The notes under the pieces were generated by a model. It did not search any database. It saw nothing but the letters and a program-made list of their open reading frames with translations, and had not been told where the DNA came from. From positions 7,678,175 through 7,742,174 of the forward strand of contig JAQJVL010000004.1 of NCBI GenBank assembly GCA_035578905.1: 64,000 nt of DNA, given 5' to 3'. The translations under genes were made by a program, and so were the position numbers. Origin of the DNA: Stictocephala bisonia (taxonomy: Eukaryota > Arthropoda > Insecta > Hemiptera > Membracidae). Positions 12,126-20,611 of the stretch are shown here, one piece after another. Each line of letters begins with the position of its first letter. Position 1 is the stretch's first letter.

Positions 12126-12151
12126 ACAGTTGGCAAGGAGTGAGTGAAACT

Positions 12152-12420
12152 GATTGCACGTGAGTCGTCTTTAATCTGTCACTGTAGCGAGAATAATAAT
12201 AATAATAAATTATTTCTTGTGGATGGATGACGGTTTGATTCATTGTGATTAGTTTGGTATAAGACTCATTTAATAATTCATACAAGTTAATGAGAAATTC
12301 ACTTTTTTCTAAACTTCTGCAAACTAGGTAACGACAAACACTAGATAAAATTTCTTTAAACCTAAATTAATTGTGTTATTTAAGTGACACTAAAATCGTA
12401 CTCTCATATTAAATAAATTT
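12152..12420 (+). repeat. left long inverted repeat, inner part
   Basis: Matches the reverse complement of about 12960-13215 (GAGAATAATAATAAT, GGATGGATGA, TATAAGACTCATT, ACGACAAAC). It is separated from the outer part only by the LINE insertion. Confidence 0.85.
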
Positions 12421-12959
12421 TTCTTGAACTACGAAGAAAGTTTTAGTAGTTTTCAAATCTAGATTGCCAACAAGGCAGCGGTGATACCACACGCGTGTTA
12501 TACAGTTACTGGCTCAGCTCTGTCCTCTTCCAATGCAAATTCAAGGCCAAGGCCTTCTTGTCAATTACTAACAGAATAAAATAATAATAACATTTGAAAA
12601 GGCCTAAATATTAAAATAGCACAAACACAGATAATTTTATATACACTGTATCCTATAACATTACTGTCACATCTAAATAAAAAAAACTTGTAATAGCTCT
12701 AAAACAAAATAACTGTAATAAAAATAAACTGGTGATTAAACGATACCAAGCACTGTTAAATTGATTAAGAACTGAACACAAACACACTTCAAAGTCAACT
12801 TACTCACCTTATTTCTTACCTGAAAATATCGTCGAAACGCTTGTCCTGAATATTCGGTGTACACTTTCCCTTGAGCAGAGTATACCTTACGCGTCCGACA
12901 CAGCCACAATGTAAACAAATTTTGAGTTTACTTCATCAATTCTTCATTATTTTTCTGCA
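12421..12959 (-). other. spacer of the long-inverted-repeat element; exon-like patch
   Basis: Mostly AT-rich. A less AT-rich minus-strand patch (12930-12820) ends in TATTTTCAG/GTAAGAAATA, a strong splice-donor consensus. Its open frame (VYSAQGKVYTEYSGQAF) is short and not recognised. It could be a non-coding first exon or promoter of the parental transposon. It does not look like fibronectin-III or membrane sequence, so I do not assign it to dome. Confidence 0.35.
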
Positions 12960-13463
12960 CGTTTTATTAGTGCCGCAGTATTATTTTACTAATACTTAAA
13001 TAAAACAGTTAAGTTTTGCTCAAAGAAATTTTGCCTAGCGTTTGTCGTTACCGAGTTTGCAAGGTTTTACAAAAAATTAATTGTTCGTTAACTTTTTAGA
13101 ATTATTGAATGAGTCTTATACCCAACTAATCACAATGTATCAAACTATCATCCATCCAGAAGAAATAATTTTATTATTATTATTCTCGCAACAGTGATAG
13201 GTTAAAGAATAGTCACACGCAATTTCACTCATAAAAACATGTTCTTAAACACATATGTCACTATAAAAAGCAAATTAGTTCAAGCAAAATCTCCAGTATA
13301 TTTTTTTCTTAAATAAAATAACATGGTGGACACTATACAATTAGTTTGAAAACTATTGCTTAATTATTTTAAGTTTGATCACACATTAAATCTCATGTGC
13401 TGTCATTTCAGACAAGCGGCATGTAGTCGCTCCGCCAGTACCAAAGTTATTTTATTCGGACTA
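12960..13463 (-). repeat. right long inverted repeat
   Basis: Uninterrupted arm. It preserves the sequence of the LINE insertion site (ATGAGTGAAATTGCGTG), which confirms the pre-insertion state of the left arm. Confidence 0.85.
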
Positions 13464-13529
13464 TAAATAAAACCTAAATAATAAGGGAATTTGCCCTATT
13501 GTGAAAAACTAAATGTAAAATTGATTTAC

Positions 13530-13675
13530 TTTGACTTTGCGACGGTACATAAACTTCAGCATAATCTCTTGAGGTGCCTTCTTGGTTGACTGAAATTATC
13601 TTGAAGCGGTAACTATTTAAACTCAGGTCTGGGAATAATGCATAGGCAGTATTAGATGTATTTGTTTGGAGGTTC
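13530..13675 (-). CDS. dome: dome-like cytokine receptor, exon 8 of those seen (FN3 C-terminal half)
   Basis: 146 nt exon after acceptor TCTGTTTCAG. It enters in phase 2: AG from the previous exon plus G makes arginine. It continues NLQTNTSNTAYALFPDL, then SYRFKIISVNQEGTS and YAEVYVP, the last strands of a fibronectin-III domain with the Y-x-F/V-x-I pattern. The preferred donor is CAAA/GTAAATC (last base 13530, leaving phase 1); an alternative GT lies six bases earlier. These are residues 406-454 of the reconstruction. No transmembrane exon was found further left. Confidence 0.8.
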
Positions 13676-14447
13676 CTGAAACAGATAAAAGTGAATTGTA
13701 ACATAAAAAGTAATGTTAAATGACAGCACAACTATTATTTTGATATGGGTAACATTTTAGTAACATTTTTATTATTAATGCTGTTATGATGAACTGCCCA
13801 CAGTTTACAGTTTAGTTATGGAGAGGTTGGTTATAGTTTTCCTGTAAGCATATAAGGAAAACAATCTTCCATTTTTTCAGACTATTCAGTTACTCTAAAG
13901 ATACAATCTTAGAAATTAAGCCAAGAGCAACATCACAAAATAGTAAGAGCAGCATCATAAACCTGTCAGCAGTTTTTAACTGCTATACTTGTCAAATCTT
14001 TGTCGAACTTCGAAATCTAGGAACAGTCAGTTATCCATGTATGAAAATATATAATAGAAATATATATAAAATAAAACGTATGGTGTATATATCAGCCACC
14101 ATATCTGATAGTACAATTGTTGTCATTTTGTAAAATAAAAGAAGAAAAATTAAAATAAAAAAGAAAAATTGATTTCTTGTTACAAGACTTTGGGGTGGTG
14201 ATGTACGTACTCTCTAAACAAACGATCTATGAAACTGGACTGTCACAAACTTTGTGACATATTAGTTTTTATCTCCTAGCTATGTCAGCTAGAGTAATAA
14301 ATGTAAAAGATCCTTTTAAGAGTCAAGCGAATAGTAATCCTATAGAATTTCCTGTTCTGTATTTTATTTTATCGATATGTTGCAATCAATACCCATGAGT
14401 TTGTACGTAAATTCTCACTGTTGTATTGTCCTCCTAAATCCTTCATA

Positions 14448-14482
<35 letters not shown>

Positions 14483-14689
14483 AGTTGATTGTGTAGTTGG
14501 GTAGCTCAAGTTGTGGTAAAGGTTACTAGGAAGACTAACATAGCTAGCAAGCATTGAATCTGATACCGTTATTCCTACTGTTACACACATAAGCACATAT
14601 TAGTTATCTCCTGTGTAGACACATTCAACTGCACTGGCAAATTCGTCATATTTGTACATGTTTTCTTTAAATATTTGTCCAAAATGCAT
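13676..14689. other. dome intron, no gene seen
   Basis: AT-rich intron sequence with a pure A-run of about 31 bases at 14449-14480, which looks like a retroposon tail whose body I cannot recognise. Confidence 0.5.
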
Positions 14690-15110
14690 TATAAAAAGTA
14701 CTTCTTGAGAAAAAAATTCCAAAGTCGGTAGAGAAGAGATTTGGAACAATGTGGTAGGAAAGGAACGCCTCAGTCATATATCAAATGGCAATGTAGTGAG
14801 GTTACTGAGTTATGCAAATTCAATAAACCTCTGTAGCCAGTACTAAACAACCACGTAAGGGCATCCACAAACAAACTTGGACTCCAGCTAATGGAAATAT
14901 AACAAACCAAATTGATCATATATTCATACACCAGGTTAAGTGGATGAAGGGACTTCTTAGTCCCAACTTCTAATTAAATAAAAGTTGTTTTTCATTTCAT
15001 TTCATAGACCAGACATCTGAGATCAATTACTACGGTAGGAAGCTAAGAGGTGCAGAATGTGGAACAGACCACTTCTTGTTGTTAGTTAAAGTGAGGCAGA
15101 ATAAAAAATA
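14690..15110 (+). pseudogene. RTE-like endonuclease C-terminal part, interrupted
   Basis: Frames patched across small gaps read VGREEIWNN...KERLSHISNGNVVRLLSYA, then TWTPANGNITNQIDHIFIHQ, then after a 67 bp insertion TSEINYYGRKLRGAECGTDHFLLLVKVR. These are the last blocks of RTE-type apurinic endonucleases, including the TDH catalytic tripeptide. The insertion at 14935-15001 splits the gene between the NQIDH and TDH blocks. Frameshifts occur before and after. Confidence 0.7.
14935..15001 (+). mobile_element. 67 bp LINE 3'-end insertion with hairpin and TTTCA tail
   Basis: Flanked by TCATACACCAG (14924-14934) and TCATAGACCAG (15002-15012), an 11 bp target duplication with one mismatch. It contains GGGACTTCTTAGTCCC (14949-14964), a six-bp stem with a TCTT loop, then AACTTC, AATAAAAGTTG and TTTTTCATTTCATT. 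The same hairpin-plus-tail layout ends the LINE at 55.35 kb, so this is probably an extremely 5'-truncated copy of that kind of element. Confidence 0.75.
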
Positions 15111-15143
15111 ACAGAAAAAATGTATTACAAAAAAGAAATGCAA

Positions 15144-15911
15144 AATTACCGCCCCATATCACTAGTCTCCAAATTCATTGAGAAAGTAGTGTTAGTAAGA
15201 ATCTTAGAGCACCTAAACCTCAATAACCTCTTACCTGACAACATGGTTTCATCCCTGGCAAGTCAACAACGAGCGCAATTGCTGACTTAATAGAGTATAT
15301 AATTGACAACTTAGAGAAAGGAAAGAAAATCACTAGTATTTTCCTTGATCTGAGCAAAGCTTTTGACTGTCTTAACCACTACATCATATCGACAAACTGA
15401 AATCTCTTGGATTTGAAGGCAATACAGCTAGGTGGTTTGAGAGCTACATTACCGGAAGAGAGCAAATAGTTGAAGTAAAACAAAATTTAAATGGGATTGA
15501 GACAATTGGAAAATGTAAGCCATTAGCCATAAAGAGAGGAGTCCCTCAAGGCTCGGTGTTAGGCCCCGTTCTTTTTGTGTTATTCACTGCTGACCTACCT
15601 AAATGCCTGGGTGATATAACCTACCCAATTATGTATGCTGATGATGTATGATGATGATACAGTCTTACTCATAAGTGGTAATTCCATTGAAGATCTTGAT
15701 ATTAATACCTTTATATCAGTCAGCATGGCGAGCAGTATTGCACAAGCAACGATCTTGTATTCAACTCCTCTAAAACAAAATATATGGCATTTGGAAGACT
15801 CAAGGAATGCCTCTCTGAACCTCCTGAACTACAGAGAGTCAATTACACCAAACACCTAGGCTTGACTATTGACCAGCACCTCTCATGGAACACTTACATT
15901 GACCTACTGTG
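15144..15911 (+). pseudogene. nested LINE reverse transcriptase, frameshifted
   Basis: Patched reading gives NYRPISLVSKFIEKVV, HGFIPGKSTTSAIADLIEYI, SIFLDLSKAFDCLNHY (first catalytic aspartate), KRGVPQGSVLGPVLFVLF and YPIMYADD (catalytic pair). A small ATGATG-type duplication right after ADD shifts the frame. The sequence then runs NSSKTKYMAFGRLKECL and YTKHLGLTIDQHLSWNTYI, where the TTAA insertion cuts it. Typical order of a CR1/Jockey-group polymerase; several frame breaks. Confidence 0.8.
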
Positions 15912-15916
15912 CTTAA

Positions 15917-16515
15917 CCCTCCGAGTGATGATCATTTCACTCTTCAGTGATAGGCCATTTTCTGATATCACGCAGAACTTTTTTTAAAAATTCATAAAAA
16001 ATATAAAATATACCTGTAATATGACATATTATATATCAAATTATTCACAATGAAATATAGCAAATGGTGATATAAAATAAAAACTTACCAAAATAACTTG
16101 AAAAATGAAGAACTACTGATGACCTTGATTTTTTTTCTTTTTCAAAAATTGTTTTTGTTTTTGAGGGTATTTTACACTGTTTTTATGGCAACAAATTTCA
16201 AATTCATTATATAAAAAAGATGCAGAGTTTGGTTCTGAACACAAAAATATGAAACACTAGTAGTTTTTCTTCAACAAAAATGTTTTGTTGGCAATGTTTT
16301 GCATCAGCGTAAAAAAATCAAATATTTGAAAAAATGTACTTTTTCAGCGTAAAGTTCCATAAATTATTTATTTCTATGTTTGAAGAACATTATTTGAAAA
16401 ATTAATACTTCTAACTAACTAAATAAACACTATTTACAAAAATTATAACTTTATATATGTATTTACATAGAACTGCACTCATAAAACATCACTTATTCAG
16501 AATCAGATTCAGATC
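15917..16515. mobile_element. piggyBac-type left end (TTAA-CCCTCCGAG), right end lost
   Basis: TTAA at 15913-15916 is followed by CCCTCCGAGTGATGATC, the CCCT start typical of piggyBac-family inverted repeats, and this is exactly where the LINE reading frame stops. The other border, where LINE sequence resumes near 16516, has no TTAA and no matching AGGG end. Part of the LINE is missing there too, so one deletion probably removed both. No transposase is encoded. Confidence 0.5.
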
Positions 16516-16742
16516 TGGATAACCATTACACAAGACAAGAAAATGATATATTGATACCAGCACATACAACAACTCTCTCAACCAAGAAGCCACCCTTTAG
16601 TGGTGCAAGACTTCTCAATATACTTCCTAAGGATCTCAAGATGTGCGATCTTATAGTTTTGAAGAAAAGGCTAAAGAACTGTTTGATAAGCAATTCAATA
16701 TACAGTATAGAAGAATTTACTCATTTAGACAACTCCATTTAG
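16516..16742 (+). pseudogene. nested LINE C-terminal block
   Basis: Reads HYTRQENDILIPAHTT, then FSGARLLNILPKDLK and LKKRLKNCLI to a stop at 16740-16742. This is the conserved tail of CR1/Jockey-like polymerases (tyrosine/arginine-rich start, then F-x-G-x-x-L-x-N-x-L-P). It belongs to the LINE broken at 15911. Confidence 0.7.
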
Positions 16743-16998
16743 AGTTTTAATTTTTGTCTACCATAAATTAAATTTTTTATTGTTAAAACCATAACATATT
16801 TTTTATTCTGATGTTAACATATTAATTAATTTGCTCCATTTTTTCTTGCATTGCTTGTCTATATTATTGTTTTTTATTATCAATGAAAGTTAATCTATAA
16901 AATAAAATTAAAAAAAGAAAGAAAGAAACTTTATTTTAGAATATTTGTATTATTATGTGACGCAATTGATATTTTTTGAAGAATATGTAAATAAAGCT

Positions 16999-18650
16999 AT
17001 TTAACTATTGACTTTTAACAAGACAAAAGAGAGGATCTTCTTTGATGCGAGTAAGTTGGACGAATTCAATACAGAAGTGAAGAAAAAATTTTCTGTACTT
17101 GAAGGACTAGATGAAGAGCCCCAAGTACAACAAGAAGAGTTACGAAATATACAACATAATATTGAAATTTCTGTAAACGAAGCAAGCAACAAAGTCTTCA
17201 AGAAAAAACAGAGAAACAAGAAGTCATAGTTTAACGACAAGTACCATACACTAGTGAACGAGACAAAAATGGAAAAAACAAAGTACTATTAGCAAATTAG
17301 CAAAACCCACACAAGGGGCAAAACAAAGATACAGACAAACTCGCAAAAATGCCAACTCAGCTCTGAGATCAGAGAAAATAGAATATGGAAAAACCAATTC
17401 TGTGAGCTAATCTAACAGTAATAGTACATTAGAGAATAAGGGGAAGAAGACTAAGAATAATATCAAGAAAGGACAACAGAATCGCAACAAAAACTAAGAT
17501 ATTGTCAAAAACGATACTAAGTCAGATCAAAACATATGGTGAAAATATCATAGAAAATCGTCAAGCTGGCTTTATGAAGGAAAGATCAATAACTGATCAG
17601 GTTTTTAATTTAAAGGAATTTGTCTCAAAGTATTGTAAGTATTACAAAGATGTTTATGTACTATTTGTTGACTTCAAGAAAGCTTATGAAAGTTTAAATA
17701 GACTAAAAGTATGGAACGTCATGAGAAAAAAACAATTTCAAGGTAAAGTTGATTAACTTATTAAGAATGTGTTTGAATGATTCAAAAGGGGAAATGAAAG
17801 TGGAAATAGAATATAGAAACACATTTAAATTAATACAGGAGTGAGAAAAGGAGAAGGGCTCTCGCCTCTTCTGTTTAATCTTGCAACATAGAAGCACTGC
17901 AGAAAACAACAAGTGTACAAGTAGTATTGAACATGGCAAAAAGATAAATGTGCTGGCATTTTATGAAGACGTTACAATTCTGGCAGAGCAAAATGAGAAC
18001 CTCAAACCACTAACAGATAGATTGCTAGAAGATGCTGCAAAGGTCAAACTATTGGTTAATGAGGAAAACTCCAATACATGAAGATAAGTTCTTACCTAAT
18101 GAACAACAAGAAAAACTGGATGTCTTGCATTATAAATTTCAAAAAGTTAATGTATTTAAATACTTAGAACTACTTTTACCAGCAATAATACTGAAGAGTC
18201 TGAAGTATGACACAGAATAGTAGCAGCAGACAGGACATACTGCAGCCTAATAAAACCACTGAAGAGTTTTTAACAATAAAAACAAAATTAAGCCTATACA
18301 AAATAATGATCTTACCCAATTTGATATATTGGTCAGAACTATTGGATAGGACAAAGAAGTCCCAAAACAAATAATGTCTTTCTAAAATAAAATAATGAGA
18401 GGAATTTACCCTATCCAGTATGAAGGAGAATGGAGAAATAGAGAGCTGAGGAACTTGTAGCAAGAACCAGATTTGGTTGGCCTGATCAAAAGCAGCATAT
18501 TAAGATAACATGGCCATGTTAATAGAAGAAAGGAGGACGCAGTCATTATAAAGGTTGGGAAGGGAGACCAGAGGGTACGCGACTGCAGGGAAAACCAATT
18601 GGATGAAGATCTACGGAAGCTGTGAGAAGATCTAGGAGTGGATTTTCAAG
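16999..18650 (+). pseudogene. RTE-like linker, reverse transcriptase and C-terminus, broken
   Basis: 16999-17229 is the linker after the endonuclease (KTKERIFFDASKL, VQQEELRNIQHNI, KKQRNKKSWF). 17502-17756 is fingers and palm with NRQAGFMKERSITDQVF and VLFVDFKKAYESLNR. NTGVRKGEGLSPLLFN follows near 17840. The catalytic YADD is replaced by FYEDV near 17960. The C-terminal section near 18300-18640 reads LYKIMILPNLIYWSE, GEWRNREL, GHVNRRKEDAV and ENQLDEDLRKL. Stops and frameshifts throughout. Confidence 0.75.
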
Positions 18651-18730
18651 TAATATTTCCTCTGAGCAGTTTCTACAAACAATACACTCTCGAGATGCAG
18701 CCAATGTTATTGTTATCAATCAATAATGGT

Positions 18731-19588
18731 TGTGTCTGATTGTTATTCAGACACGGTGTACGCCTCATTTACCCTGCAGTCTGCTTATGCTAGTCAGCTG
18801 CTGTTCATTCGTAAAAGCCATCTATCATTTCGAATCAGTCAGTTCTTGGTTTTCATTAAGTTACACTACAAATGTGATTTTAATTAATTGTTTACACATA
18901 AAGCCATAGAATCTTTCTGCAGAAAATAATACTGTAGTTTTGTGCTACAGAAAAATTACTTTCTGAATTAGGCTATTTCCTGCAGCCATCTCTTTTGTTA
19001 AAAAACAATTCTGCACATTATTCTGCTTTGGGGGCTAACAAAAAACTTACAATCCTTTAGCAATACTAATTTCACTCAGTATTACTGATTAAAAATATTC
19101 TAGTACAATTTGGATCTCAGATAAGCTCTCACACAGACAGCTGACATCATCCAGGATCTTTACTGACGACTACACACAGCAAATGTGACTAAGATACTTA
19201 CATGGGCTTGATCTATTCCAATTAATTCTTGTTTACCAATTATATGTTATATATTCTTGTTTCATACTATCCATACTAATACAAATGAAAACCACTAGAA
19301 AGTAGTTTACTGCATACAAACGTTTACTACCAGTCAATTTAAATTTATCTTATTTACCTAGTATTTACTCGTTAGGGACAGATGATGGGCAGTGCATATT
19401 TTATGTTTAGCTATTAATAGTGAATAAATGCACAAAATAATCAGTTAAATGGTTAAGACAACATTTTCACTATAACTGTTATGAGCAGTACTGGTAGTAA
19501 ATACAAGATCTACAGCTGTAAACTTCTAATTCGCGGGACAACATTTTCTCGTAGAGTACTCTAGCTGTTATGGACCGGTTATGTCCCA
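18731..19588. other. dome intron, no gene seen
   Basis: AT-rich; no coding, tRNA or transposon signature recognised. Confidence 0.5.
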
Positions 19589-19810
19589 TTGCACCTCAGT
19601 GGTTTAAAGTAGCAGTCTCCTGTGGTCAGAGAAACAGCAAGGCCTAGGCTCAGATCCCAGTCATGGTGCAAAAAGGCATGTAAGGACCGAACACGAGCTT
19701 GAGGCTTATGGTTCAAGAACGGTATAGCGAAATACAAATTAGCAGTTGGAGGGCACTAATGTAATGTTGACTTTGTGGTCAACAGCACAAGTCACCACAG
19801 TAGATTTGAT
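19589..19810 (+). mobile_element. possible tRNA-derived SINE
   Basis: TTGCACC (19589-19595) and GGTGCAA (19665-19671) form a 7 bp perfect acceptor-like stem around an 83 nt unit. The unit has CTCAGTGGTTTAAAG (A-box-like) and GGCTCAGATCCC (B-box-like, seven-base loop CTCAGAT). The 83 nt length resembles a long-variable-arm tRNA. The body up to about 19810 contains GTTGACTTTGTGGTCAAC, a hairpin. No convincing anticodon arm, so this is a degenerate head, not a functional tRNA. Confidence 0.45.
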
Positions 19811-20157
19811 CATTTTTAGCTTGAATTTGACTTCATTGCCGACTTTTTTTCCTTTTATTAATCCCACTCACCATTGGATTAACCTTATACATATTGTAAT
19901 GGAAAATGATATAAAAACTTAACTATCACCAATATATCTTCCAAAAACATAAAGCTAGAACATCTTAATTAGTTGGATTATCCAAATCTAATTTTATGTT
20001 TTTATAATAACCATCCCTTTTTTCTATTGAAAATCGTAAACATGAAAAAATTCTTCACAACTGGGTTATTACATAATATTCCCAGAGTTTTGGAAGATTA
20101 CATATTTTCTTTCAGTAGAAGGATAAGTTTAAAAGATATAGCTATTTTGATACATAC

Positions 20158-20320
20158 CTCGGAACACCATCTTCATACACAAACACTCTGTACCCAAAAT
20201 GGTCTCCATTGTACATGTACTCTGGTATGCGCTGCCAGTACACATATACATTGCGACTCGTCAAACCAACCGTTGTCACTTCAAAACTCCCAATATCTGT
20301 TTTTGGAGCTGCTCCAGGAA
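20158..20320 (-). CDS. dome: dome-like cytokine receptor, exon 7 (FN3 N-terminal half)
   Basis: 163 nt exon after acceptor TTTTTGTAG, entering in phase 1 (A plus TT gives isoleucine). It reads PGAAPKTDIGSFEVTT, RNVYVYWQRIP (the B-strand tryptophan of a fibronectin-III domain) and GYRVFVYEDGVP, and ends CCGAG/GTATG in phase 2. That phase matches the start of the exon at 13675. Residues about 352-405. A Tigger transposon starts about 290 bp upstream in the intron. Confidence 0.82.
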
Positions 20321-20611
20321 CTACAAAAACAAAATTGCAACGCTTATAAATAACACTATTGATATGATAAATGTAAATTACATAAAAAGTAGGACAAACA
20401 AAAATATGCACTCATTATAGTAACTAATTGCTTACTGATATTAGCAAAAAAGATGAATAAAAAAAGAAAACAAAGACGTTAATACATGACAGTTAAATAG
20501 GGAAGAACATCATGAACATAAAATAATACAGGTAGGCTATGGCTATATAGCTTAATAAATTTATCCATTGCAACTTTTTTAAATGAAGTAATTTGAAAAT
20601 GAAAACAGCTA

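Larger units (their letters stand above)
9678..12140 (-). mobile_element. 5'-truncated LINE (CR1/Jockey-like) with ATT-repeat tail
   Basis: Minus-strand LINE inserted in the left arm of the long-inverted-repeat element. The flanks are TGAGTGAAATT (9667-9677) and TGAGTGAAACT (12141-12151), an 11 bp target duplication with one mismatch; the other arm shows one uninterrupted copy of the site. The 3' end is an (ATT)n tract at 9678-9700. It encodes the pre-RT region and a reverse transcriptase. The endonuclease is missing, consistent with 5' truncation. Confidence 0.88.
9435..13463. mobile_element. long terminal-inverted-repeat element with TA target duplication, split by a LINE
   Basis: The left end reads TA-CAGTCCGAATAAAATAAC; the reverse complement of the right end reads TA-TAGTCCGAATAAAATAAC. 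The inverted match continues for about 500 bases: 9435-9677 plus 12152-12420 on the left, 13463 down to about 12960 on the right. TA is present at both borders (9433-9434, 13464-13465), as in Tc1/mariner-type integration. Without the inserted LINE the element is about 1.57 kb. The 12.42-12.96 kb spacer encodes no recognisable transposase, so the copy is probably non-autonomous. Its right border lies 66 bp from a dome exon. Confidence 0.8.
15110..16990 (+). mobile_element. CR1/Jockey-like LINE fragment nested in the RTE-like LINE
   Basis: 5'-truncated LINE with reverse transcriptase blocks at 15.14-15.91 kb and the C-terminal block at 16.52-16.74 kb, followed by an AT-rich 3' UTR to about 16.99 kb. 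Exact borders and target duplication are not clear. A TTAA-flanked sequence at 15917 interrupts it, and the stretch between the reverse transcriptase and the C-terminal block is missing. Confidence 0.7.
14690..18730 (+). mobile_element. RTE-like LINE, decayed and split by a second LINE
   Basis: The two halves belong to one type of element. 14.69-15.11 kb encodes the end of an APE endonuclease (VGREEIWNN, NQIDHIFIHQ, then YYGRKLRGAECGTDHFLLL, the TDH being part of the catalytic signature). 17.0-18.7 kb resumes with the linker, RTE-type reverse transcriptase (FVDFKKAYESLNR, NTGVRKGEGLSPLLFN) and C-terminus (GEWRNREL, GHVNRRKEDAV). The inserted piece at 15.11-16.99 kb is a different LINE. Many stops and frameshifts. 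Confidence 0.75.
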
